DNA of 7,331 bases from JBHPCZ01 sp042573625 (GCA_042573625.1 JBHPCZ010000151.1:1-7331), one strand, 5' to 3'. Positions 1 to 5,868 are shown, counted from the stretch's first letter. Notes: generated by a model from the sequence alone, not told the origin. Numbers and translations are program-made.

Positions 1-1348
1 GCAGTCGAAACTGGTGGAAAAGAAACTCGAAGATTTTGGTGTCAATGGAAAGGTGGTCGCCGTATCCCCGGGCCCTGTCATTACAACCTTTGAATACGAA
101 CCTGCCCCCGGTGTTAAGATTAATAGAATCGTCAACCTTACGGACGACCTCGCCCTTACCCTGCGTGCTGCAAGTATCCGAATCGTGGCGCCGGTTCCCG
201 GAAAGGCTGTGATCGGAATTGAGATCCCGAATGCCGAAAGACAGATTGTAAAATTCAAGGAACTTGTTGTTTCCGCTGCCTTTGAAAAGTCCAAATCGAA
301 TCTTGCCCTATGCCTGGGCAAGGATATCATCGGTAAGCCTGTGGTGGCAGAGCTGGACAAGATGCCGCATTTCCTGGTTGCCGGGGCAACAGGAACAGGC
401 AAGAGCGTGGGGTTGAATGCCATGATTTGCAGCATACTGTATAAATCGACACCCGATGAAGTAAAGCTGTTGATGATAGACCCCAAAAGGATAGAGCTTT
501 CTTTATATGATGGGATTCCACATCTTATTACGCCCGTCGTGACCGATGTCAAAAAAGCAACCCATGCCCTTTTCTGGGCTGTAAAGGAGATGGAAAGAAG
601 GTATGAGTTGCTTTCAGAAAAAAAAGCCAAGAATATCAAACAGTACAATCAGAAGATAGATAAAGAAGAGCAAGACACGGAAGAAGAGGCGCTGAAACTG
701 CCGTTTATTGTTATTGTTATTGATGAACTTGCGGATCTTATGATGGCCGCTTCCCGCGATGTGGAGGTTGCGCTGACGCGCCTTGCCCAGATGGCGAGAG
801 CTGCCGGCATCCACCTGATACTTGCGACCCAGAGGCCTTCGGTGGATGTACTCACCGGGATCATCAAGGCAAATTTCCCAACCCGTCTATCCTTTCAGGT
901 CTCTTCCCGAACAGACTCAAGAACGATTATCGATGCCAATGGTGCGGAAAACCTGCTCGGAAACGGGGATATGCTTCTTTTACCGCCGGGGACGTCCAAG
1001 ATTCAGCGCATTCACGGGGCCTATATATCAGAGGCGGAGCTATCGAGAATCACCGAATTTCTAAAAAAACAGGAAACACCGGAATACAACCGGGATGTGA
1101 CGAAAGCACCCGTGGAGGAAACCGCTGCACCCGGCGACGAGATCCATGACGAAAAATACGATGATGCCGTGGCACTTGTTACAAAGAGCGGACAAGCGTC
1201 CATATCGATGGTTCAACGGCATCTGCGCATCGGCTACAACAGGGCCGCCCGGATAATAGAGATGATGGAGAAAGAGGGCATCGTCGGTCCCTCGGACGGC
1301 GCTAAACCCAGGGAGGTTCTGGTTAGAGGATATGATGATATGCCGTAA
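1..1348 (+). CDS. ftsK: DNA translocase FtsK, C-terminal part (5' end outside the window)
   Basis: Motor and DNA-recognition part of FtsK/SpoIIIE, the ATP-driven double-stranded DNA pump that clears and aligns chromosomes at the division septum. The frame is open to the window edge (codons for Q-S-K-L precede the GTG at 14), so the gene starts upstream and that GTG is not a start. Numbering from codon 14: an alpha-type domain lies at about 1-100, Walker A GATGTGKS at 124-131 (383-406), Walker B IVIVIDELAD at 232-241, and the typical motor block ATQRPSVDVLTGIIKANFPTR follows. A charged linker at about 350-378 leads to a winged-helix gamma domain at about 379-438 (QRHLRIGYNRAARIIEMME), which in the family reads KOPS sites and contacts XerD. 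The N-terminal membrane domain is not visible. All expected catalytic motifs are intact and the stop is TAA. No clear intrinsic terminator follows. Confidence 0.97.
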   Translation, partial: QSKLVEKKLEDFGVNGKVVAVSPGPVITTFEYEPAPGVKINRIVNLTDDLALTLRAASIRIVAPVPGKAVIGIEIPNAERQIVKFKELVVSAAFEKSKSNLALCLGKDIIGKPVVAELDKMPHFLVAGATGTGKSVGLNAMICSILYKSTPDEVKLLMIDPKRIELSLYDGIPHLITPVVTDVKKATHALFWAVKEMERRYELLSEKKAKNIKQYNQKIDKEEQDTEEEALKLPFIVIVIDELADLMMAASRDVEVALTRLAQMARAAGIHLILATQRPSVDVLTGIIKANFPTRLSFQVSSRTDSRTIIDANGAENLLGNGDMLLLPPGTSKIQRIHGAYISEAELSRITEFLKKQETPEYNRDVTKAPVEETAAPGDEIHDEKYDDAVALVTKSGQASISMVQRHLRIGYNRAARIIEMMEKEGIVGPSDGAKPREVLVRGYDDMP

Positions 1349-1788
1349 CCGGTTGCTTGAGCCCGTATTGTACAAAAGCATTAACGCACCGTATTTGGCT
1401 ATACCCAACCCCACCCCGCCTACGACAGAAGCTCCGGAGACGTTTTACGATTTAACTATATGAGCAGTCGAGGAGTTGTCCCTCTCAGGCCGCTCCATGG
1501 ATAATCATTTTTTAAACCGTGTGAACTCGTGTATAAAGGCTCGTAATAAAAGAACAGAGGCTTTCATAGTAAAACAGCCGGCTCGCTCAACGAATGACTA
1601 TCCATCGCGATGTAAGATCTATGCAAGGTGTCTGTTCTTTCAAACGATCCTTAATACACTCAAACAGCACACGCTTTAAAATCTGATCACCCATTTCGCT
1701 ACCTTATAAAGCTTAATGATAAAAACGTCCCGACCTCTCGATTATATCGCAACGGTAGAGAAGAGAACACCTCGTCATTGAACATTCC
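1349..1788. other. Intergenic spacer after ftsK, no convincing gene
   Basis: About 440 bases between ftsK and the methyltransferase, more AT-rich than the flanking genes. I see no tRNA, no tmRNA or RNase P signature and no clear terminator. An ORF on + at 1476-1679 has no recognisable protein character and no ribosome binding site. On the - strand a 35-codon ORF (1694-1587) is slightly more protein-like and is listed separately. The last 29 bases overlap the 50-bp direct repeat. The spacer may hold remains of a decayed gene, but I cannot identify one. Confidence 0.6.
1587..1694 (-). CDS. Possible small ORF or gene remnant, 35 aa, unrecognised
   Basis: A - strand ATG at 1694-1692 opens a 35-codon frame ending in TGA at 1589-1587. 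It begins MGDQILKRVLFECIKDRLKE and ends in WIVIR. AAGG lies about 7 nt before the ATG, a weak ribosome binding site. The first 20 residues look like an amphipathic helix with a believable amino-acid mix, unlike most shadow frames. I recognise no family. It could be a small protein, the broken start of a lost gene, or chance. Only the acceptable start and composition argue for it, and nothing around it suggests a role. Confidence 0.13.
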   Translation of the reverse strand: MGDQILKRVLFECIKDRLKEQTPCIDLTSRWIVIR

Positions 1789-1809
1789 GTGTTCGATGTT
1801 GGACATTCA
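1760..1809. repeat. 50-bp dispersed repeat, copy A
   Basis: Aligns without gaps to 2729-2778 at 44 of 50 positions. All six differences are transitions (A/G or C/T). The shared core includes ACATTCCGTGTTCGAT. This copy ends 6 bases before the preferred ATG of the methyltransferase at 1816 and contains a GTG (1789) in frame with it. I did not find the inverted left arm that accompanies copy B, so this may be a truncated copy. Confidence 0.85.
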
Positions 1810-1815
1810 ATCGAT

Positions 1816-2448
1816 ATGACAGATTTAACGGAAAATTTTCAAGAAATATTCGGGTTGGATCATATCAAAGGCTTCCTGGATGCCCGGGAGGGCAGGGGCC
1901 TGTACGACATTGCATTAAAGGCCAGCAGGCTTGGCCCCTGCCTGGAGATCGGGAGTTATTGCGGAAAGTCGGCAATATGCCTCGGCGCGGCCTGCAAAAC
2001 GAACAATGGGATTCTTTTTTCCATTGATCATCACAGAGGGTCTGAAGAACAGCAGCCCGGGGAATTGTATTTTGATCCTGAGCTTTATGATCCCGTGTCC
2101 TGGCGAGTGGACACATTTAGAGAATTCAGAAAAACTGTGGAAATGGCCGGGCTCGAGGATACGGTTGTTCCCGTTGTCTGCAGGTCTGACGTTGCTGCGC
2201 GTTCATGGAAAACGCCCCTGAGCCTGGTTTTTATTGATGGCGGGCATTCATATGAAGCTGTCCACACGGACTACATTGCCTGGTCCGAACACATTATCTC
2301 GGACGGATATCTTCTGATTCACGACATTTTCAAGGATCCTGAGAAAGGGGGGCAGGCGCCGTATCAGATATACAAGCTTGCCGTTTCATCCGGACGTTTC
2401 AGAGAGCTTCCCATGATTAAGACGCTGGGTGTGCTGCAAAAATTGTGA
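1816..2448 (+). CDS. Class I SAM-dependent methyltransferase (Methyltransf_24-like)
   Basis: Predicted cytosolic methyltransferase of 210 aa using S-adenosylmethionine; the substrate is unknown. Motif I is LEIGSYCGKSA at 43-53 (nucleotide-binding loop after the first strand), the second-strand acid is D71 in FSIDHHRG, and LVFIDGGHSYEAVHTD at 137-152 followed by GYLLIHDIF at 164-172 is the pattern of the Methyltransf_24 group, often linked to sugar or small-molecule O-methylation. Length suits a single Rossmann domain with no extra domains. I prefer ATG 1816 as start. The frame stays open to a GTG at 1789, but those nine extra codons lie mostly inside a dispersed repeat also found elsewhere in the window. 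No good Shine-Dalgarno precedes either start. The gene stands alone between two spacers and converges on the - strand operon. Confidence 0.85.
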   Translation: MTDLTENFQEIFGLDHIKGFLDAREGRGLYDIALKASRLGPCLEIGSYCGKSAICLGAACKTNNGILFSIDHHRGSEEQQPGELYFDPELYDPVSWRVDTFREFRKTVEMAGLEDTVVPVVCRSDVAARSWKTPLSLVFIDGGHSYEAVHTDYIAWSEHIISDGYLLIHDIFKDPEKGGQAPYQIYKLAVSSGRFRELPMIKTLGVLQKL

Positions 2449-2483
2449 AACCGGTGGCGCATAGCGCATGGCGCAGAACACTG

Positions 2484-2513
2484 GAAGATTAGAAGCATAG
2501 AAGATAAGAAGAT
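2484..2513. repeat. AGAAG-type purine microrepeat
   Basis: The stretch is built of near-repeats of GAAGAT or GAAGCAT: GAAGATTA, GAAGCATA, GAAGATAA, GAAGATCA. This is four imperfect units of 7-8 bases, consistent with slippage-derived low-complexity DNA in a spacer. No coding role is seen. Confidence 0.6.
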
Positions 2514-2537
2514 CAGATATTTAGTTGTGCCCTAAAC

Positions 2538-2556
2538 CCTCCGCCTCTGGCGGAGG
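2538..2556. repeat. Perfect 8-bp hairpin (CCTCCGCC / GGCGGAGG)
   Basis: CCTCCGCC, loop TCT, GGCGGAGG. It lies 90 bases after the stop of the + strand methyltransferase. There is no T-tract after it on either strand, so it is not a canonical intrinsic terminator. It resembles a second hairpin at 2845-2863 in size and composition, which suggests a mobile REP-like palindrome family. Confidence 0.7.
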
Positions 2557-2618
2557 ACCCGGAGAGGTTCTACCGCCGAGGTACCCCTGATAAGAGCGGT
2601 ATTGCTCAACCGGTGTGT

Positions 2619-2778
2619 TGAATATCGAATATTCAATATCCAATGTCGAATGTAGAAGGAAAACAGCGTGCTTTCTTTTAGGTTGAATTTTTTCATGAAA
2701 TTTGGCGCGGTCTTATGACAAAGGCAGGGAAGAGAGCACTTCATCATTGGACATTCCGTGTTCGATATTGGATATTCA
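2619..2778. repeat. 160-bp element with imperfect inverted arms
   Basis: The first 34 bases (2619-2652) match the reverse complement of the last 34 (2745-2778) at 26 of 34 positions, both reading inward from TGAATATC and both containing AATGTC. The right arm is part of the 50-bp direct repeat also found at 1760-1809. The roughly 92 bases between the arms have no gene. The layout fits a small non-autonomous palindromic repeat; there is no transposase and no certain target-site duplication. Confidence 0.65.
2729..2778. repeat. 50-bp dispersed repeat, copy B
   Basis: Second copy of the 1760-1809 repeat in the same orientation, 44 of 50 identical with six transitions. It forms the right end of the inverted-arm element at 2619-2778. 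The copies flank the + strand methyltransferase gene, so recombination between them could delete it. Confidence 0.85.
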
Positions 2779-2810
2779 GCAACTGTGTATAGCTGCTGTT
2801 TCCGTAGTAT

Positions 2811-2863
2811 AGGGCGATGCCCTCATTGTGGGGGCTTCCTGATGCCTCCCGCTATGCGGGAGG
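2811..2863. repeat. Paired hairpins at the 3' end of the - strand operon
   Basis: AGGGC, loop GAT, GCCCT occupies 2811-2823. CCTCCCGC, loop TAT, GCGGGAGG occupies 2845-2863, ending 5 bases before the TGA of the - strand methyltransferase. GGGGGC near 2831 could alternatively pair with GCCTCC near 2844, giving a competing fold. No U-run follows on the - strand transcript, so this is at most a 3' mRNA-stabilising or Rho-linked structure, or another copy of a REP-like palindrome. Confidence 0.6.
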
Positions 2864-2867
2864 AGAC

Positions 2868-3584
2868 TCACTCAATCGATTTTTTTTGGAAATATAAAAC
2901 AAGACTTTTCCCCAGGATCGGATTCAACAGATGGTCCAAAAAACGTGTCACTTTCGGGTGTTTCATGATGTCCCACACAAGGAAGCGGTGATACAGGTTA
3001 ACGGGAATTGAATCGTCTCTTGAGGGTCCGACAAGGCATTTCAGCCACCAGTAGGGCGTGTGAAGGCTGTGGGCAAAATGAACCGCCCTTTTTAGCGCGC
3101 CGTTACTTTCGAAAAGTGCAATCAATTCCGGCTGTTTATAAATTCGGATGTGGCCGTTCTTTTCGTTCCGGTATTCGTGGGAAAGGGCCCAGCAGATCCG
3201 TTCCGGGAAATATCTCGGAACACTCACGACGAGGTTCCGGCCCGGTTTCAAGACTCTTATTATTTCGTAAATCGCGGCCTTCTGGTCGCGGACATGTTCC
3301 AGAACCTCCGAACAGATCAGAAGATCAAAAAAGTTATCCTGGAAGGGCAGAGCGGTGATGTCGGTAACAATTGTACCGTATGTTCCGCTGTCTTTTTCCG
3401 GTTTTTTTACATTGATCAACCTGTTTCTGGCTTCAAGCAGATCGTTATAATTCATGTCCACGCCGATGGCGGTTACATTCTTGAATTGATATGCCGCACA
3501 AACGTGACGGCCCGTCCCGCAACCCACATCGAGTATCCGGTCGCCGGGTTTAATCCCGACCCTGTTAAAGTCGACGGTGATCAC
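2868..3584 (-). CDS. Class I SAM-dependent methyltransferase (Methyltransf_11-like)
   Basis: Predicted 238-aa cytosolic methyltransferase. Motif I is LDVGCGTGRH at 18-27, the acid ending the second strand is D43 in AIGVDMNY, DLLICSEVLEHV at 87-98 and RVLKPGRNLVVSVP at 110-123 complete the ubiquinone/menaquinone-type methyltransferase pattern. The C-terminal third (about 125-238) is rich in aromatic and basic residues (HSLHTPYWWLKCL) and may hold the acceptor. The open frame reaches 4025, but the part beyond 3584 lies inside the glycosyltransferase gene and has no methyltransferase character. I chose GTG 3584-3582, which follows AAAGAGG by 6 nt. This start overlaps the glycosyltransferase by 20 nt, implying translational coupling and a shared pathway. 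The substrate is unknown; a glycosylated lipid or sugar is the simplest guess. It is the last gene of the operon. Confidence 0.88.
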   Translation of the reverse strand: MITVDFNRVGIKPGDRILDVGCGTGRHVCAAYQFKNVTAIGVDMNYNDLLEARNRLINVKKPEKDSGTYGTIVTDITALPFQDNFFDLLICSEVLEHVRDQKAAIYEIIRVLKPGRNLVVSVPRYFPERICWALSHEYRNEKNGHIRIYKQPELIALFESNGALKRAVHFAHSLHTPYWWLKCLVGPSRDDSIPVNLYHRFLVWDIMKHPKVTRFLDHLLNPILGKSLVLYFQKKSIE

Positions 3585-4860
3585 GAATGGCCTCTTTGTA
3601 GGATTCAACGGTGCTTTCCGCTGCTTTTTCCCATGTGAACTGATTTTGAACCCTTTGATAGCCGGCTCGCCCCAGTTTATTTGCCATTTCAGTATTGTCG
3701 AGAACCGTCGTGATCGCGCTTGCGAGTGCTTGAGAATCAGCGGGCGGAACAAGAAGGCCGGCATCATCCACAACTTCCGGGAGTGCACCACCGGTGGTAC
3801 TGATGAGCGGAACACCGCACGCCATGGCTTCACCGGCCGGAAAGCCGAATCCTTCATAAATCGAAGGAACAACTGCCACAGCGGCCTTTGCATACTGTTG
3901 AACCAGTTCTTTGTCATCAATCCGGCCTGTAAAGGTGATAAAATTCCCGATATCCAGATCTCGTACCAATCGGACGATATTGCCATTTTTTTTGGGGGTA
4001 CCGATAACAATGAGCCTAACCTCACGATTTTTGGATAATATCCCCACAGCCTTTAAAAGAAATTCAAGGCCTTTGAGCGGGGTATCCGCACTGTTGGTTA
4101 CAATAATTCGATTTTTTTTACGTCTGATTTCCGGAAGGGGTGAGAAAAGGTTCGTGTTGATGCCGTTGGGTATGACCTTAAAACGCTGCACAGGTATCTT
4201 AAAGAATCTGCTAATGTCATTTTTTGCTCGTTCGGAAACGGTAATGATGCGTGAAAGGGTTCGGGAAACCCTTTTCTGCATGCCGATAAATGAATACCAT
4301 CGCATATATTTCATCTTTTTCCATACGCTTGAAACGGACCTGACGGCAATGTCCCGGTCCACAGTAATGGCGTGATGAATGGTGGCAATGGTCGGTACAA
4401 ATTTATTCATCGCCCAGATTCCGTATGATAGACTCTGGTTGTCGTGGATAATGTCGTATTTGTGAAACTTGCCTCTTAAAAACTGGTAGGCTCTGAGCCC
4501 GAACGTAAAGGGCTCGGGAAAACCCATACTCGAAACTCCGATCCACTCCAATAAATTTATGGGGTTGGAAAGCTCTCTGAAGGTGGGGGTTCGGAACAGG
4601 TCTTCAGGGTTATAGAGATCAAGGCACGGAAGGCGAAAAATGGGGATATTTTCGTCCAGAAGCGGATCCGGCGGGCCTGAAACCACTTCAACATGATGAC
4701 CAAGATCTGAAAGCGCCCTGCTCAGGTTCTTGAGGTATACACCCTGACCACCACAATGGGGATGGCTCCTGTAGCTTAAAAGGCAAATTCTTAAGGGGGA
4801 ATCCAACGAGGGAAATGGTTCGAAATAAGATGATTCCTTTCTACTTGATCGTGTCCTCAT
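3565..4860 (-). CDS. Glycosyltransferase family 4 (GT-B fold)
   Basis: Predicted 431-aa retaining GT-B glycosyltransferase that moves a sugar from a nucleotide-sugar donor; donor and acceptor are unknown. The N-terminal Rossmann domain begins LRICLLSYRSHPHCGGQGVY at 23-42, with the glycine loop GGQG typical of GT4. DNQSLSYG (140-147) and IHHAITVDR (161-169) line the acceptor side. The C-terminal domain has VIPNGIN at 229-235 and the family signature EGFGFPAGEAMACGVP at 336-351, whose E336 and E344 form the EX7E pair, then GGALPEVVDDAGLLVPP. No signal peptide or membrane span is evident, so it probably acts at the inner face of the membrane. ATG 4860 has only GGA as a weak Shine-Dalgarno; a TTG at residue 19 is a possible later start, since conserved sequence begins at about residue 23. 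It sits 15 bp after the selenoprotein gene and overlaps the methyltransferase by 20 nt. Confidence 0.92.
   Translation of the reverse strand: MRTRSSRKESSYFEPFPSLDSPLRICLLSYRSHPHCGGQGVYLKNLSRALSDLGHHVEVVSGPPDPLLDENIPIFRLPCLDLYNPEDLFRTPTFRELSNPINLLEWIGVSSMGFPEPFTFGLRAYQFLRGKFHKYDIIHDNQSLSYGIWAMNKFVPTIATIHHAITVDRDIAVRSVSSVWKKMKYMRWYSFIGMQKRVSRTLSRIITVSERAKNDISRFFKIPVQRFKVIPNGINTNLFSPLPEIRRKKNRIIVTNSADTPLKGLEFLLKAVGILSKNREVRLIVIGTPKKNGNIVRLVRDLDIGNFITFTGRIDDKELVQQYAKAAVAVVPSIYEGFGFPAGEAMACGVPLISTTGGALPEVVDDAGLLVPPADSQALASAITTVLDNTEMANKLGRAGYQRVQNQFTWEKAAESTVESYKEAIRDHRRL
3591..3597 (-). promoter_or_regulatory. Ribosome binding site fixing the methyltransferase start
   Basis: AAAGAGG on the - strand, 6 nt before GTG 3584. 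It lies inside the last codons of the glycosyltransferase gene. It is the main reason for rejecting the much longer open frame as the true protein. Confidence 0.6.
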
Positions 4861-4875
4861 CGAGATCCATTTTTG

Positions 4876-5739
4876 TTAAGACTGATCGATATTTTTTAAC
4901 TCTTCTTCGATCATCTGATAGAGTTCCTGGGTGCCCCGAATTTTCAGATATTTCCCGTTAAGAAACATCGACGGTACGCTTTGAACGTCTGCCTTTCTGC
5001 CGTCCATAATATCACTAAAAATCAGCTTATTTATCTCGGGATCTTCCATGTCTTTTTGTAATTGTTCTATATCGAGATTCAATTCTTTTGCGATATCCAT
5101 AATTTTTGTATCGTTTAACATTTTATAGTTTTTAAACAACGTGTCGTGAAACTCTATGTGCTTTCCCTGCTTGCGAGCTGCAAGGGCTGCCGTTGCCGCT
5201 TTTTTCGCATATTTGTGACGGGAAAGGGGGAAATTTTTAAAAACGACTCTGACTTTTCCAGGGTACTTTTCCGGCAACTGCCGGAGCAGCGGCTCAAGCC
5301 GCGCGCATGAGGGTCACTGGTAGTCAAAAAAAACCGATAGGGTTATGGGGGAATTTTCAGCGCCGATAAAAGGCCGCTCCGATACATCAATTGTATGCCT
5401 GATGTGAAGCTGAATAATCTTGACTGCCTTTTCTGACCGGCTGGTCAATATAAGGGTATTGTTTTTAGGAGAATGCACCAGCCGGTCGTAGTTTTTATCC
5501 AGGGGAATACGAAGGTGCGTTTTGTTTTCAGGAATTGAATAGATGAGAACTTCTTTTGGCGCTAATACAAACAGCCACTCTCCATCGAATGATTCTGAAA
5601 CATCCAGCACGGGGTCAGAAAAGCTCAATTCTTTTTTGTCTCTCCACTCCCAGCCGGCATCAGCGAGTTGAGGGTAGAGATACCCGATACCCATCAAGAA
5701 GAGCAACAACATTTTCCATTTTTGTAATCGGTTGATCAT
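4876..5739 (-). CDS. Exported DsbA-like selenoprotein with Sec-Pro-Ser-Cys active site
   Basis: Predicted periplasmic thiol/selenol-disulfide oxidoreductase of 287 aa, with an in-frame TGA (5316-5314) read as selenocysteine at residue 142. A signal peptide occupies 1-28 (basic n-region, hydrophobic LLLFLMGIGYLYP, ADA cleavage). Residues 29-118 resemble beta-propeller blades (SFDGEWLFVLAPKEVLIYS). A linker, FIGAENSPITLSVFFDYQ, leads into the thioredoxin fold, where U142-P143-S144-C145 replaces the usual CPxC. The DsbA-family helical insertion follows (AKKAATAALAARKQGK, FHDTLF), then SVPSMFLNGKYL with the cis-proline at P256. The family match is continuous across the TGA in one frame: VFFDYQ before, PSCARLEPLLRQ after. 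That makes a decayed gene unlikely. ATG 5739 follows AAGGAG by 7 nt. It is first in an operon with the glycosyltransferase. Alternatives are a sequencing error for TGC or a nonsense mutation. Confidence 0.86.
5271..5316 (-). promoter_or_regulatory. Candidate bacterial SECIS element with its Sec UGA
   Basis: Directly after the TGA (5316-5314) the mRNA can form a hairpin GCGGC-UUGA-GCCGC (5302-5289; loop begins 17 nt after the UGA) and then CCGGC-AGUU-GCCGG (5284-5271; loop begins 35 nt after). A competing CUGC-UCCG-GCAG fold lies between them. Bacterial SECIS hairpins sit inside the coding region just after the UGA and bind SelB through the apical loop, which usually has a G in its first two positions. 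The second hairpin fits that rule, while the first has better spacing but its G is third. I cannot tell which is used. Confidence 0.55.
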
Positions 5740-5746
5740 TGGCGTA

Positions 5747-5752
5747 CTCCTT
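5747..5752 (-). promoter_or_regulatory. Strong Shine-Dalgarno of the selenoprotein gene
   Basis: AAGGAG on the - strand, 7 nt before ATG 5739. It selects this start over the in-frame upstream ATG at 5772 and places the hydrophobic signal peptide at the N-terminus, as expected for an exported DsbA-like protein. Confidence 0.85.
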
Positions 5753-5798
5753 GTTTCTGATTTTTCGAACACACCGGTCGTTTCGGCGATTCATCTGA

Positions 5799-5830
5799 CT
5801 TGGCGATCGCAGGCAGAGTTCGATGCCAAG
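5799..5830 (-). promoter_or_regulatory. 5'-leader hairpin upstream of the selenoprotein gene
   Basis: On the - strand CTTGGCATCG pairs with CGAT-C-GCCAAG: ten base pairs with one bulged C, around an 11-nt loop (AACTCTGCCTG). It begins a few bases after the transcription start expected from the promoter at 5840-5868, so it would cap the 5' end of the operon mRNA. It matches no riboswitch I recognise. It may stabilise the mRNA or be a regulator site. Confidence 0.5.
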
Positions 5831-5839
5831 ATTAGGGGT

Positions 5840-5868
5840 GTTATAGACAAGTGTCCCGTGGAAATCAA
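5840..5868 (-). promoter_or_regulatory. Predicted sigma70-type promoter of the selenoprotein operon
   Basis: TTGATT (5868-5863, four of six to consensus) and TATAAC (5845-5840, five of six) are separated by exactly 17 nt. The start would fall near 5833, giving a leader of about 95 nt before ATG 5739. No other comparable pair was noticed in this spacer. Confidence 0.5.

Larger units (their letters stand above)
2449..2867. other. Repeat-rich convergent intergenic region
   Basis: About 420 bases between two convergent methyltransferase genes with no gene I can support. Contents in order: a GC-rich stutter (GGCGCATAGCGCATGGCGCA at 2456-2475), an AGAAG-rich purine microrepeat, a perfect 8-bp hairpin, a larger element with inverted arms that includes copy B of the 50-bp repeat, and two more hairpins that touch the 3' end of the - strand operon. 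A 71-codon - strand frame (2747-2532) runs through the repeats and reads as repeat translation, not protein. Confidence 0.75.

Noticed and set aside
1476..1679. + strand ORF of 67 codons after ftsK
   Set aside because: No ribosome binding site, no recognisable family, composition like random translation.
2456..2513. CRISPR-like or satellite array
   Set aside because: Units are short and irregular, without constant spacers; this is low-complexity sequence.
2532..2747. - strand ORF of 71 codons in the repeat region
   Set aside because: It is translation of the hairpins and inverted-arm repeat, with no independent coding evidence.
2845..2863. Intrinsic terminator for the - strand operon
   Set aside because: The hairpin is strong but no U-run follows on the - strand transcript.
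3585..4025. N-terminal extension of the - strand methyltransferase to 4025
   Set aside because: The extension lies wholly inside the glycosyltransferase gene, has no methyltransferase character, and a GTG with a good ribosome binding site at 3584 gives a normal-length enzyme.
4841..4870. Nine-codon mini-ORF from ATG 4870 overlapping the glycosyltransferase start
   Set aside because: It is out of frame with the glycosyltransferase and has no ribosome binding site. A coupling role is possible but unsupported.
5314..5772. Reading 5772-5314 and 5277-4876 as two separate genes, or the whole as a pseudogene
   Set aside because: Both pieces are in one frame, separated only by a TGA at the first position of the expected CxxC motif, with conserved sequence on both sides, and the second piece lacks any ribosome binding site.
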